From Hansschlegelia beijingensis (GTDB lineage: Bacteria; Pseudomonadota; Alphaproteobacteria; Rhizobiales; Methylopilaceae): 64,000 nt of DNA. The DNA lies in contig NZ_JACIDR010000002.1 in the NCBI RefSeq assembly GCF_014196425.1, forward strand, positions 124,001 through 188,000. Direction: 5' to 3'. The translations under genes were made by a program, and so were the position numbers. Position 1 is the first letter of the stretch; each line of letters starts with the position of its first letter. The notes under the pieces are model-generated. The model ran no database searches, was not told the origin of the DNA, and worked only from the letters and a program-made list of their open reading frames with translations. Shown here one piece after another: positions 42,399-51,588 of this stretch.

Positions 42399-42799
42399 GC
42401 GAATACATCGCCCTCGCCGGCCGGAGGCCCTGGGCGTGGGGCGAACACGACTGCACGCTGTTCGCCGCGGGTTGGGCTCTCTCCGCCCGCGGCGTCGACC
42501 TCGCCGTCGGCTTCCGGGGCTCATATGCGACCGCCGAAGAGTGCCGCGCGCTGTTGAAGCGCGAGGGCGGCCTCGTGGCGCTGGTGAGCCGCGCAGCGGC
42601 CGCGCACGGCCTCTCGCCAACTGACGCGCCAGGCGCCGGCGACGTCGGCGTCGTTCGTGGCGCGATCGAGTGGCGCGGCCGCGTCCTGCGCCCGCCGACC
42701 GCCGCCGTCTGCGTCGGCCCCGCGCGATGGGCGCTCCTCACCGAGGCCCGCGGCGTCGCGATCGCCGACCTGCCCGTCCTATCCGCCTGGAGCGTCTGA
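42341..42799 (+). CDS. DUF6950/NlpC-P60-like tail peptidase
   Basis: A 152-residue protein with a cysteine-peptidase-like start, RPWAWGEHDCTLFAAGWAL (the cysteine following H-D), a later VGVVRGAIEWRG and AVCVGPARWALLTEARG. The layout matches the DUF6950 family, thought to be NlpC/P60-related tail proteins that cut peptidoglycan during entry. TTG start at 42341 with GGGAG upstream. Confidence 0.75.
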   Translation: MRANAQLRPRIRQDLRPDVGEYIALAGRRPWAWGEHDCTLFAAGWALSARGVDLAVGFRGSYATAEECRALLKREGGLVALVSRAAAAHGLSPTDAPGAGDVGVVRGAIEWRGRVLRPPTAAVCVGPARWALLTEARGVAIADLPVLSAWSV

Positions 42800-42802
42800 T
42801 CT

Positions 42803-44965
42803 ATGCCGCAGGCAATAGGCGCCGCGATCTTCGCGGCCTTTGGCGCTGCCGGTGTGACTGCTGGCGCGACGGCCATCGCAGGTACCACGCTGGCGTCGAT
42901 CGTCGGCGCCGTCGCCCTGACGGCGGCGGCCGGCGTGCTGCAGTACCTGCTGGCGCCCAAGCCCCCGGTGCCGAAGGCCCAGGCCGGCTATTACCCGCTC
43001 CGGCAGACCCGCCCGCCGCGCATCACGGGCTACGGCGAGGCCCGCCTCGCCGGCTCCTACATGTTCTACGAGACGCTCGGCGACAACTCGTACGACGTCC
43101 TGGCGCTGCACCACGGCAAGATCAAGGAGTTCACGCGGTTCTACCTGCACGACGACGTCGTGACGCTGAACCCCGACGGCACCATCGCGACGTCGTCGCT
43201 GGACCACGACTACCATCCGGAGACGTCGCAGGTCGTCCTGCTAACGCGGCGCGGCGAGGCCACCGAGACCGCCTTCGGCATGGTCGTCGATGCGGCCGCT
43301 GCAGAGGCCGCGAGCAGCGGCAAGGCACAGATGTGGACCGCCGCGCACCGCGGCGACGGCATCGCGTCTCTGGCGCTCTACTGCAAGACGCGAAGCGCGA
43401 AGAGCTTCCCGGCCAACTACCCGCGCGGCGTCCACATCCCGTCGGTCGCGGCGCGCCTCAGCTACATCTACGACCCCCGTGCAGAGGGCCAGGTCCACGG
43501 CGAGCCGGAAACCTACGAGTGGAGCGACAACTGCGCACTGGCGATCGCCGACTACCTCACGAATGAGGATCACGGCGTCGGGCTGACCTGGGAGGAGTGC
43601 TTCCACGACGGCGCCGAGATCGCGGTCGAGGCCGACATCTGCGACGAGCTGGTGCCGCGCAAGGCCGGCGGCACGCGCCGGCGCTATCGCCTTGGCGGCG
43701 CGTTCCAGCACGACAACACGCCCGCCGACGTGCTCGCCACGATGCTGGCGACCTGCGACGGCTGGCTGGCCGAGCGCGGCGACGGATCGCTCCGCCTGCT
43801 CGTCGGCAAGTATCGCGCGCCGACCGTCACCTTCCGGACCGAGCACGCTAAGGCCTACTCGGTCACCTACGGCGTCGGCGACGAAGACGCCATCAACGAG
43901 CTGACCCCGACCTACACCTCGCCGGACCACGAGTTCGCCGAGGTCGAGGGCGAGTCCTGGCGTGACGAGGAGGACATCTCCGAGCGCGGCCGCACGCGAT
44001 CCGAACGACTGGACCTGAAGTGGGTCCAGGATCACGGCCAGGCGCGCATGCTTTGCAAGCGCGAGATGCTGCGGTCCAGCAGCCGGCTGCGCGGGACGCT
44101 GGTCACGACGCTCTACGGCCTCGTCGGCCTCGGCGAGCGCTGGATCAAGCTCGAGATCGACAATCACCCGGACCTCGCGGACCTGGTCGTCGAGGTCGTC
44201 ACCTCGCCGCGCATCGACTTCATGTCGGGCTCGGTGACCTTCGAGTGGCGATCGGTCAACCCGAACGCGGTCGACGCCTGGGACCCGAACACCGAGGAAG
44301 GCGACCCGCCGCCTGTGCCGGTGCGCAGCGCGTCGAAGACGCCGGCGATGCCGACTGGCGTCGAGGTGGTGATCGAAGGCTCTGACAACGCCGGCATCTA
44401 CGCCGATGTCGTCTTCGACTACGACGCCAAGGACTCGATGACGTTCCTCGTCGATCTTCGGCAGGTCACCGACGACACGGAGTCGTCCTGGTCGACGCTG
44501 ACCTATGACGGTGAGAGCGTCGAGATCGACGAAGTCCTCGACACCGTCAGCCTGTCCACCCAGGGACTTGCGCCGCGGACCTCTTACGAGGGCCGAATCC
44601 AGGTCAAGACTGGCTCCGGCAAGCTGTCGGCCTACTCGCCGATCTTCACCTTCGACACGTTCACCGTGGCGCCTGAATCGCCGACCGACTTCCGGTGGGA
44701 CGATGTCGAGGGGCTGCTGCGGTGGCGGGCGTCCGCCTCCACGCAGAGCGTCCTCTCGCGGGTCTTCCGCGCCCCTGCGGGCGATCCGTTCGTGGACGCC
44801 GATGAGATCACGCCCTCCGGAGGCGTGCCTGGCGAGCCGCTTCAGCAGGTGTCCTTTGACCCGCCCGACTATTCGGACGGGTGGTACTGGGTCGTGGCCG
44901 AAAGCGCCGCCGGTCTCAGATCTTCTCCCACAGGTCCGCTGACAGTCGAGACGACCGTCATTTGA
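42803..44965 (+). CDS. tail tip/host specificity protein with fibronectin-like end
   Basis: A 720-residue protein. N-terminal hydrophobic stretch of about 45 residues (AIGAAIFAAFGAAGVTAGAT), a tail-tip core (RITGYGEARLAGSYMFYETLGD, YDVLALHHGKIKEFTRFYLHDD, LSYIYDPRAEGQ, DNTPADVLATMLATCDGWLAERGDGSLRLLVG) and a C-terminal fibronectin III-like part (LAPRTSYEGRIQVKTGSGKLS). It corresponds to lambda J and makes host contact at the tail tip. Confidence 0.88.
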   Translation: MPQAIGAAIFAAFGAAGVTAGATAIAGTTLASIVGAVALTAAAGVLQYLLAPKPPVPKAQAGYYPLRQTRPPRITGYGEARLAGSYMFYETLGDNSYDVLALHHGKIKEFTRFYLHDDVVTLNPDGTIATSSLDHDYHPETSQVVLLTRRGEATETAFGMVVDAAAAEAASSGKAQMWTAAHRGDGIASLALYCKTRSAKSFPANYPRGVHIPSVAARLSYIYDPRAEGQVHGEPETYEWSDNCALAIADYLTNEDHGVGLTWEECFHDGAEIAVEADICDELVPRKAGGTRRRYRLGGAFQHDNTPADVLATMLATCDGWLAERGDGSLRLLVGKYRAPTVTFRTEHAKAYSVTYGVGDEDAINELTPTYTSPDHEFAEVEGESWRDEEDISERGRTRSERLDLKWVQDHGQARMLCKREMLRSSSRLRGTLVTTLYGLVGLGERWIKLEIDNHPDLADLVVEVVTSPRIDFMSGSVTFEWRSVNPNAVDAWDPNTEEGDPPPVPVRSASKTPAMPTGVEVVIEGSDNAGIYADVVFDYDAKDSMTFLVDLRQVTDDTESSWSTLTYDGESVEIDEVLDTVSLSTQGLAPRTSYEGRIQVKTGSGKLSAYSPIFTFDTFTVAPESPTDFRWDDVEGLLRWRASASTQSVLSRVFRAPAGDPFVDADEITPSGGVPGEPLQQVSFDPPDYSDGWYWVVAESAAGLRSSPTGPLTVETTVI

Positions 44966-44970
44966 TCAAC

Positions 44971-44998
44971 AAGCCCGCCTCTGGCGGGCTTTTTCTTT
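44971..44998 (+). terminator. rho-independent terminator after the tail tip gene
   Basis: AGCCCGCC (44972-44979) pairs with GGCGGGCT (44983-44990), followed by a T-run (TTTTTCTTT). Confidence 0.85.
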
Positions 44999-45009
44999 GA
45001 GAGCGCTGG

Positions 45010-47286
45010 ATGTCGACGACCGACGACTTCGTGCAGAGGGTAATGACCGTCTGGCGCGACTACGAGACGCCTGACCTGCCCTCGACCAAGGCGTGGGAGC
45101 CGAAGAAGGCCGAGATCCGTGACGCGCTGGCCGTTACGCTCGCAGGCATCCTCAAGGACATCATCGACCGGGGCTTCGAGGGCGACAACGTCACTGTCGC
45201 GACCTGGGAAGAGCTTGAGGACATCCCGCCGACGCGCGTGGGTCAGGCGGGCTTCGCGACGGACGACGCCGGCACGCACCCGCAGGATGGCTCCGACGTC
45301 CCGAACCAGGGCTCCTACAGCGCGACCGCGGACCTGGTCTGGAAGCGCATCGGCGATTTCGTTCCGCTCACCACCACGAAGGTGGCGAACCTCGACACGC
45401 TGATCGGCTCCATCCTCGACACGAGCGGCGCCAGCCCGTTCGTCAGGGTCACCGACGATCGCATCTCGGTCACCGACGAGTTCGGGTTCGAGATGCTGGG
45501 CCTGTCCGCGGCCGGGCTCGAATATGGCGGTATGGCTTTCGTGCCGAGCTCGGCTGTCGAAGGCCTGGTGCCGGTGGATCGCTGGGGCTTCGAGACGCAG
45601 CCGAGCGGCCAGTCGACGTCTCCGAACGCGGGACAGCCCGGCACGGTCACCCAGTTCGAGGTCGGCGGCGTCGTCGATACGGACGATGGCGGCGAAGCGA
45701 ATGTCGTCGCTGAGATCGATGGTCCGGACTGGACCAAGGTGCGCGCGGAGTTTTCGACCGACGCGTTCGGCACCAACGTCGTCTATCAGACCCCCGAGAT
45801 CTCGCCGACCGTCACCGACAAGGTCGCGGACGGCTCGCAGGTCTGGCGCACGGCGAAGTTCCGCTGCAAGGGCCTGCCGCGCAACACCCGGCTTTACTGC
45901 CACCTGTTCGTCGATGGGCGCCGCTATCTCGGATCGCCCCCGAGCTTCCTGTCGTGGCCGGCGAAGGGCGTTCCGGCGGACTTCGTCTTCTGGTTCGGCG
46001 CGTGCTCGCGGACGTCGCAGTCCCCGCGCATTCCGATGCTCGACTACATCGCGCGGCAGGACGACTTCCACTTCCTGCTGCACCTCGGCGACTTCGTCTA
46101 CGACAACATCACCGCCAACGACATCTATGCACTGCGGTCCGGTGGTCTGCGCCTCGGGCGCGCGCACGCGTCGCTCGCGGCGGTGCTTCGCAAGGCGGCG
46201 CTGATCGTCATCTACGACGATCACGACGGCTTCGGCGCGAACGACAACAACCGCGATAATGCGGCCTGGTCCGGCTACCAGAAGAGCGTCCAGGCGTGGC
46301 TTGAGGCCGGTGCCGGCTACAGGCCGATGCAGATCGCGCTGGGGGAGATCGACCCCAGCAAGCTGACCCTGGCTCAGCAGTTCGACATCGCGCACTGCCG
46401 CTTCATCGTCATGGACACCCGTGTCCAGTCGACCAAGCTCGGCGGGACGGTCCTCGGCAACGGCGTCAATCCGGTCGGCTCGTGGAACCAGGTCGCGGCG
46501 ATCAAGGCCGCGCTTGTTCAGGCCGGCGCGGACGGCATCAAGCACGTCTTCCTGTGCTCGCCTCGCGGCATCGGCAACGCCCACGACGGGCTGATGAACC
46601 CGTACTGGTCTGCGGACTACATCGGCCTTTGCAACTACATCCGCGACACCCCTGGCATCCCGTTCGTCACGATGCTGTCGGGCGACTTCCACTGGTCGCA
46701 CGTCGACTTCTCGACCTACACGGACAAGTCGACCGGCGGCGGCTGCCTCATGCCGGGCGCGATGTCGTCCGCCTTCATGTCGAACGCGTTCACGGACCCG
46801 TCCCTCGTGACGTCCTGGCCCGGCACGCCGACGCGCACGGGCAAGTTCACCTCCTCAACCAGCACCGCGGAGTTCGCGATCCGCGTCGCGGTGAAGGCGG
46901 CGGGCGGCTGGGAGATGAAGGTCTACGGCGCCCCGTTCGACGAGGACGGCGTGCCGACGCTGCTCGACACGTTCGACTGCGACGAGGTCGACCTGAAGCG
47001 GACCATTCAGTTCGCGTCCTCGACGCTCACTGTTCCCGCGGGCGAGCCGATCCTCCTCCCGATGCTCTGCTCCGGCCTTGGGCACAAGGGCGGCGGGGCG
47101 GCTGAGTACAAGCGCGGCAGCGAGGCGGCTGTGCCGTTCGAGCTCCGGCCGATGGCGCGGGACCAGACGGTCGAGGCCGGCAACGCGCCGTCCACGCCCG
47201 GGCAGACCGTGACCATCACGCTGCAGAACGCGGCCGCCTACTGCGCGCTCGGCGCGACCACCTCCATCACCATCACCGCCTCGTAA
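45010..47286 (+). CDS. tail fibre protein with PhoD-like metallophosphoesterase domain
   Basis: A 758-residue protein. Residues 1-140 form a tail-attachment part (VQRVMTVWRDYETPDLPS, GFATDDAGTHPQDGSDVPNQ). Residues 190-310 look like fibronectin strands (RLYCHLFVDGRRYLG). A PhoD-like enzyme follows: FGACSR (329-334), LGDFVYDN (359-366), YDDHDGFGAND (402-412) and SGDFHWSHV (557-565), all metal-ligand positions kept. PhoD enzymes cleave phosphodiesters and phosphomonoesters. The last 150 residues are beta-rich. It may cut a phosphate-containing surface polymer on the host. Confidence 0.85.
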   Translation: MSTTDDFVQRVMTVWRDYETPDLPSTKAWEPKKAEIRDALAVTLAGILKDIIDRGFEGDNVTVATWEELEDIPPTRVGQAGFATDDAGTHPQDGSDVPNQGSYSATADLVWKRIGDFVPLTTTKVANLDTLIGSILDTSGASPFVRVTDDRISVTDEFGFEMLGLSAAGLEYGGMAFVPSSAVEGLVPVDRWGFETQPSGQSTSPNAGQPGTVTQFEVGGVVDTDDGGEANVVAEIDGPDWTKVRAEFSTDAFGTNVVYQTPEISPTVTDKVADGSQVWRTAKFRCKGLPRNTRLYCHLFVDGRRYLGSPPSFLSWPAKGVPADFVFWFGACSRTSQSPRIPMLDYIARQDDFHFLLHLGDFVYDNITANDIYALRSGGLRLGRAHASLAAVLRKAALIVIYDDHDGFGANDNNRDNAAWSGYQKSVQAWLEAGAGYRPMQIALGEIDPSKLTLAQQFDIAHCRFIVMDTRVQSTKLGGTVLGNGVNPVGSWNQVAAIKAALVQAGADGIKHVFLCSPRGIGNAHDGLMNPYWSADYIGLCNYIRDTPGIPFVTMLSGDFHWSHVDFSTYTDKSTGGGCLMPGAMSSAFMSNAFTDPSLVTSWPGTPTRTGKFTSSTSTAEFAIRVAVKAAGGWEMKVYGAPFDEDGVPTLLDTFDCDEVDLKRTIQFASSTLTVPAGEPILLPMLCSGLGHKGGGAAEYKRGSEAAVPFELRPMARDQTVEAGNAPSTPGQTVTITLQNAAAYCALGATTSITITAS

Positions 47287-47296
47287 GGGGACGCGC

Positions 47297-48043
47297 ATGT
47301 CTGGACTTCTTCTCCGCGGCGGTGGCCAGGGCGGCCGCGCCGCGCTCGGCAAGTGGCGCGATCTGCCGGTCTCGACCGATGGCCTGCTCGGCGTGTTCGT
47401 GCTCGGGCAGAGCCTCGGGGCGTCGATCAAGAACCGCTGGGGCGATGACGACGCGACCGTGGTCGGCGCGCCCACCGTCAACCAGTACACGCTCGGTCTC
47501 GCGGGCGGCGTGAACTACCTGCTGCTGCCGTTCAACGATCCGGCCGCGCTGACGATCGTGTGGGTCGGGAAGTCGCTCGACAGTTCAAACGCGATTGGCT
47601 GCGGATCGAGCGGCAACGCCGGCTTCGGCGCGAACATCGGTCTGCGACCCGGCACGCCGAACGTGTACATGCAGGCGTACACGATGGCCTCGGACGGGTC
47701 GAACTCGAACAGCCGAGAGCGCAACCTTCCCGGCGTCGCAGCCTCCAGCATGAAGTGCCTGATCGGCGACGCAGACGGCACGTCGATCGCGTGCGCCGAC
47801 ATGAGCGGGACGGGCGGCGGGACCGGCGCCCAGCGCCTTGTCTCCACCATCGGGTCTGGCGATCAGGTCCGCAAGGACGGCGCTCAGATGGCGATCGGCG
47901 GACGCGGCTCCGGCCAGCCTGGCGCAACCGAGTGCTCGATGGCCTTCGTTTGGGCGCGCCGCATCTCGGACGCCGAGCGGGCCGCGCTCTACGCGCAGAA
48001 GATCCTCCCGATGCATCAGTCGTGGGGCTTCACGACCGTCTGA
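47297..48043 (+). CDS. lectin-like (jelly-roll) tail protein
   Basis: A 248-residue protein, glycine-rich N-terminus (GLLLRGGGQGGRAALGKW), then LLLPFNDPAALTIVWVGKSL, a loop-rich middle and SMAFVWARRISDAERAALYAQKILPM. The last pattern is typical of LamG/concanavalin-A-like sandwich domains in phage receptor-binding proteins. It lies between two tail fibre genes. Binding to a host glycan is likely but unproven. Confidence 0.72.
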   Translation: MSGLLLRGGGQGGRAALGKWRDLPVSTDGLLGVFVLGQSLGASIKNRWGDDDATVVGAPTVNQYTLGLAGGVNYLLLPFNDPAALTIVWVGKSLDSSNAIGCGSSGNAGFGANIGLRPGTPNVYMQAYTMASDGSNSNSRERNLPGVAASSMKCLIGDADGTSIACADMSGTGGGTGAQRLVSTIGSGDQVRKDGAQMAIGGRGSGQPGATECSMAFVWARRISDAERAALYAQKILPMHQSWGFTTV

Positions 48044-48075
48044 CGGCCTCCCTCCCTCCACCTGATCCGTTCCGC

Positions 48076-48097
48076 ACCGCCTCCGGGCGGTTTTTTT
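48076..48097 (+). terminator. rho-independent terminator
   Basis: ACCGCC (48076-48081) pairs with GGCGGT (48086-48091) and is followed by seven T. Directly behind comes GCCCGGAGA (48100-48108), the ribosome-binding site of the next gene. Confidence 0.82.
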
Positions 48098-48113
48098 ACG
48101 CCCGGAGATCCGC

Positions 48114-48458
48114 ATGGCGAAGAGCACCAGCATTCCGGTGCGCAGAGGGGACGATGTCACGCAGCCGCTCGAATGGGAGGCTGGCGGATCGCCTGTCGAC
48201 CTCACCGGCTCGACCCTCTGGATGAACATCCGCGTCGACTACCTGAACGGCGTGCTCAAGCTCACGCAGGGGAACGGCCTGACGGTCGAGGACCCCACCA
48301 CGGGCGTGATCCTGGTGTCCCTGACGGAGCAGCAGACCGGGTGGCTCTACCCCGGCCAGAAAAGCACCTTCGAGCTCAAGCGGCGCATCGGAGGCAAGAA
48401 GACGACCGCCATGGACGGCGTGTTCGACGTGACGGAGGCGGTCAACCCCAATGACTGA
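48114..48458 (+). CDS. BppU-like baseplate/Ig-like domain protein
   Basis: A 114-residue protein, TSIPVRRGDDVTQPLEWEAGG, VDLTGSTLWMNIRV, TGVILVSLTEQQTGWLYPGQKS, VFDVTEAVNPND. This pattern matches the N-terminal Ig-like domain of BppU-type baseplate proteins. It overlaps the fibre gene by eight bases, so the two probably form one appendage. Confidence 0.78.
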   Translation: MAKSTSIPVRRGDDVTQPLEWEAGGSPVDLTGSTLWMNIRVDYLNGVLKLTQGNGLTVEDPTTGVILVSLTEQQTGWLYPGQKSTFELKRRIGGKKTTAMDGVFDVTEAVNPND

Positions 48459-50115
48459 CGTCATCAAGGTCATCATCGACGAGCCCCAGGTCATCAAGGT
48501 CATCGAGGCTGGTCCGCAGGGTCCGGCCGGCCCGGCCGCCGATACGTCGGCGCTCCTCCCGCGCGCGGGCCTTGCGGCAGCGAAGGACGCCGCCGACCTC
48601 ACCGCAATGCAGAGTGACGCCGAAGTTCTGGCGGTCTTCCTGCAGAGCTCGAAGACCTATGACATCGGGTCGGCGATCCCGGCAAAGCCGGTCTTCGGGC
48701 CGGGCAAGCTGGTGCGATCGGGCGCCACCCTCGGCGGCTTTCAGCCGGCTTTCGACGCCTACCGCTGCAACTCGATCTATGCGCCCGACGACCCTATCAA
48801 GGCGCTCGGGTTCCCGGCCACGCCGGGGCACTACAGCACGATTTACTCCCCCGGCTCAAAGGCGCACCTCGCCGCCCGCCTGACGCGCAGCACGCTTTTC
48901 GGCGTCAGGAATATCGAGAACCCCGGCGCCGATGTCGATCGGGTGGACCTGTTCGGCGACGGAGCCGGGCGGCGCATGATGTTCGGCGAACGAATTACGG
49001 GCCTCGGGACCATCGCGCTCGAGCAGGCAGGCGCTCAGGAGTTCACCGGCCATAACTTCTGGTTCGACGGCGGCGGCTCCGGCGTCGCAATCGCCCCGGG
49101 AAGCCCCGGCTGGGATTATCAGGGGCTCGAGACGCGCAATCCCGGCATCGGCGCGAAGATCCTCGCTGCCGCCGTCCCGGCCGCGTCACGCGCCGAGGTC
49201 GCCTATCTGACGGCCGTCTCGCGCGACGCCATGAACCTGACGATCAAGGGCGTCGACAGCTTCGCCGGCGGCTACCGCGCGCTCGCCTATAACTTCCTCG
49301 CCTACCGATCGAACGCGATTGGTACCGACATCTTCCGCGACGGTGTGTTCCTCAAAGAGGCCACCGGCATGGGCCACCGCAACGGCATGCAGTGGCAGGA
49401 GGGGTCCTATGTCGGGCTGTTCGGAACCTACAACGCGTTCGCGACGGTCCGCGGCAGCAACGTCTTCATGCTGGGCCGCAACAACGCAGGGAACGTCCCC
49501 GACATCAACGGCTCGGTGCTCATCGGCATCGATCAGCTCAACGCCGGGGCCTACACGTCACTCGCGGATGTATTCGCGCTCGGGACCAAGGCCACGCCAC
49601 TGCTCGCGGGCAAGTTCGACACCGGCCGCGTCGGGATCAACTGCCTGCCTGAGAACGTGAAGAGGCGACTCCACATCTTCGAGAGCGACAGCGGGTGCGG
49701 AACGCCCGCCTCGCTGGACAGCGGCTCGCTCGTGATCGAGCGCAACACCCACACCGGCATCCTTGTCCAGACCCCGAACACGTCGATCGCCGGGATCTAC
49801 TTTGGCGATCCCGAGGACGACCAGGCCGGCGGCTTCACCTATCACCACGGCACCGACCAGGCTCGCGTTCGGGCCGGGGCCACCAACATCGCGTTCTTCT
49901 CGACCACCGCGATCAACATCGCCGCGCCGATCTTCCGAAGCGGATCGCAAGTCGTGAACACCCGTAAGACCGGCTGGGGCACCGCCACCGGCACTGCCAC
50001 CAGGACCACCTTCAACACCGCCACCGTCACGCTCCCGCAGCTAGCCGAGCGGGTCAAAGCGCTTCTCGACGACCTTCACTTCGCCACCGCCGGCCACGGC
50101 CTGATTGGAGCCTGA
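48451..50115 (+). CDS. tail fibre protein
   Basis: A 554-residue fibre. It starts VIKVIIDEPQVIKVIEAGPQ followed by a short collagen-like GPQGPAGPAA. The long body is beta-rich with asparagine and glycine turns (FGTYNAFATVRGSNVFMLGRNN), suggesting a beta-helix trimer, and ends with a helical TVTLPQLAERVKALLDDLHF. It has no recognised enzymatic site. Receptor binding is the likely task. Confidence 0.82.
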   Translation: MTDVIKVIIDEPQVIKVIEAGPQGPAGPAADTSALLPRAGLAAAKDAADLTAMQSDAEVLAVFLQSSKTYDIGSAIPAKPVFGPGKLVRSGATLGGFQPAFDAYRCNSIYAPDDPIKALGFPATPGHYSTIYSPGSKAHLAARLTRSTLFGVRNIENPGADVDRVDLFGDGAGRRMMFGERITGLGTIALEQAGAQEFTGHNFWFDGGGSGVAIAPGSPGWDYQGLETRNPGIGAKILAAAVPAASRAEVAYLTAVSRDAMNLTIKGVDSFAGGYRALAYNFLAYRSNAIGTDIFRDGVFLKEATGMGHRNGMQWQEGSYVGLFGTYNAFATVRGSNVFMLGRNNAGNVPDINGSVLIGIDQLNAGAYTSLADVFALGTKATPLLAGKFDTGRVGINCLPENVKRRLHIFESDSGCGTPASLDSGSLVIERNTHTGILVQTPNTSIAGIYFGDPEDDQAGGFTYHHGTDQARVRAGATNIAFFSTTAINIAAPIFRSGSQVVNTRKTGWGTATGTATRTTFNTATVTLPQLAERVKALLDDLHFATAGHGLIGA

Positions 50116-50116
50116 T

Positions 50117-50293
50117 ATGAATGACCTCGAGTTCGCCGGCGCTGTTGAGGCGCTTCTGCGCCGCGCCGGTCCGGTGATCACCTGGGACGAGCTCGCGGCT
50201 GCGGCGCGCGTCAAGATGCGCCTCGATCAGATGACGGCGCCTCCGCCTGCCGACGAGCCCGAAGAGAAGCCGGGCGAGCCCAAGTTTGCCTGA
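50117..50293 (+). CDS. small protein after the tail fibre gene
   Basis: A 58-residue acidic protein, NDLEFAGAVEALLRRAGPVI then EEKPGEPKFA. It begins one base after the fibre stop and ends before a terminator. It may be a fibre assembly helper, judging only by place and size. Confidence 0.62.
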   Translation: MNDLEFAGAVEALLRRAGPVITWDELAAAARVKMRLDQMTAPPPADEPEEKPGEPKFA

Positions 50294-50312
50294 CGCCTCG
50301 ACAATCCGAACT

Positions 50313-50343
50313 CCCCGCGCCCCGCCACCGCGCGGGGCTTTTC
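50313..50343 (+). terminator. rho-independent terminator ending the tail operon
   Basis: CCCCGCGC (50313-50320) pairs with GCGCGGGG (50330-50337), followed by CTTTTC. The text GGGGCTTTTCACATCC recurs at 50646-50661 behind the minus-strand gene. Confidence 0.75.
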
Positions 50344-50378
50344 ACATCCGCCACCAGCCGCCCTCTCAGGCTTCGCGG

Positions 50379-50594
50379 CTAGGATCGACCAACGGCTTCG
50401 ATGGCGTCCTTCAGCCTCTTTGCCAGTGCGAGGTCGGCCTTGTCAGATGACATCTGGATTAGGCGGTCGAGGACGGCCTTGGCGAGCGCGTAATCGATCT
50501 CGACTGGCGTCGTACTTTCTCGTGCCTGCCGGCCGCGCTTCCGACCATCCGGTTTAGCGTCGCAAGGCCGGCTCTGGGGTGTGTGCTCCGACAT
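50379..50594 (-). CDS. hypothetical small protein
   Basis: A 71-residue protein: basic start (MSEHTPQSRPCDAKPDGRKRGRQARE) and a helical hairpin end (VEIDYALAKAVLDRLIQMSSDKADLALAKRLKDAIEAVG). Not recognised. Start at 50594. It is the only minus-strand gene between the tail and lysis modules besides a doubtful one, and it is bracketed by the two CTTTTCACATCC copies, so it may be an inserted moron. Confidence 0.6.
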   Translation of the reverse strand: MSEHTPQSRPCDAKPDGRKRGRQARESTTPVEIDYALAKAVLDRLIQMSSDKADLALAKRLKDAIEAVGRS

Positions 50595-50700
50595 CGGGCT
50601 AGGAAGATGCTGGGGGGATGGAAGGTTCCCCACTGCTGCGCGCCGGGCTTTTCACATCCAGCCGATAGAACCCTCCGGGCATCTCCGCTATTTGGTCGCG

Positions 50701-50922
50701 ATGAACTCGACGGCCAAAGCCAAGCTCGCTGAGATCGAGCGACGGATCGACGAACTCACCGCTCTGCTGGTCAGGTCACTCGACGACGTAGCGGAGGCAG
50801 AGCGGCAAGGCGACGACGGCACGACCCACCTTCGCCGGAGCCTTGTTCTGCAGGGCACTATCAGCGCCCTTCACGACGAAGCTGACGGGCTCAGACGGGG
50901 GATGCGGAAGGCCGCCCACTAA
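50701..50922 (+). CDS. small coiled-coil protein, paralogue 1
   Basis: A 73-residue helical protein (KAKLAEIERRIDELTALLVRSLDDVAEAERQ, HLRRSLVLQGTISALHDEADGLRR). It shares about half its residues, without gaps, with the protein at 51589-51813, so one copied from the other. Function unknown; the heptad pattern suggests a helical hairpin that dimerises. Confidence 0.7.
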   Translation: MNSTAKAKLAEIERRIDELTALLVRSLDDVAEAERQGDDGTTHLRRSLVLQGTISALHDEADGLRRGMRKAAH

Positions 50923-50991
50923 CGCCTCTTGGGGCGTGGAAATTCAAACTGATGATCTGGCACTACCCCGCGGCGCCCGAGGGCGAGGATT

Positions 50992-51432
50992 TCACCGTCG
51001 CCGAAAGCACAACCGCATAAGCATTTCCAGATATGAGCGACGTTCGGGGGCCTCAGTCCGCGCCCGTGTTCCCCGATCGCGTTCCCCTCGAGGGGCGGGA
51101 GGCCGAAGCCCTTTTGACGGTGAAGTAGCGGGGCCACGCCTTCCTGCGCCCGCAGGCGGTGGAAGAGCCCGCTGACGAACAGAAGCCGGCTGAAGGGGCT
51201 TGATCCGGCTACCGACGCGCTGACCTTCTTGTGGAAACGCCAAATCTAGAGACGGGAGCGGGGGCCTGACCTTCGCCTCGACGTGCCGCAGCCGCAGTAT
51301 TTCGCTTACGGCATCCCTCGCGGTCTCGGCAACGGCTCGGGTGTCGACCTGACGTTCGCTCGGATCTCTGACGCCGTCGAAGTTGCGCGTGATGTCGTAC
51401 AGGCGGGTGATCAAGTCAGGAGCGTTCTTCAT
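50992..51432 (-). CDS. doubtful hypothetical protein
   Basis: A 146-residue open frame. Its first 80 residues look protein-like (KNAPDLITRLYDITRNFDGV, TRAVAETARDAVSEILRLRHVEAKV); the rest is arginine- and proline-rich and probably not natural. Short plus-strand frames at 50952 and 51033 compete with it. The start has no clear ribosome-binding site. A truncated or decayed phage gene is likely. Confidence 0.35.
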   Translation of the reverse strand: MKNAPDLITRLYDITRNFDGVRDPSERQVDTRAVAETARDAVSEILRLRHVEAKVRPPLPSLDLAFPQEGQRVGSRIKPLQPASVRQRALPPPAGAGRRGPATSPSKGLRPPAPRGERDRGTRARTEAPERRSYLEMLMRLCFRRR

Positions 51433-51475
51433 CTAAGTCCGGGGTCGGTTTTGCTGAGCGGCACACCGTAATCAG

Positions 51476-51492
51476 TTGATCATTATGATCAA
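51476..51492. promoter_or_regulatory. perfect 7-3-7 palindrome TTGATCA-TTA-TGATCAA
   Basis: A perfect inverted repeat with a three-base centre, in an AT-richer spot of a GC-rich region, about 100 bases before the second coiled-coil gene and 480 before the Kiwa-like pair. It has the look of an operator. No regulator is assigned. Confidence 0.45.
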
Positions 51493-51588
51493 GCCGTAGG
51501 GGGCAGCCCTCAATCGCGATTGCGTGAACTCATCTTCTCAGTCCAACGAACGCAGGAACCTACGGACAGCCCCGTTCCTTCAAACCGC

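Noticed and set aside
46213-46245. A-N-D-N in the PhoD-like tail protein as another case of the terminal motif
   Set aside because: It lies inside the metal-binding loop YDDHDGFGAND, so it is part of the catalytic domain and not a terminal motif.
44869-46701. 610-codon minus-strand frame opposite the PhoD-like tail gene
   Set aside because: Shadow. The plus frame carries all phosphoesterase motifs.
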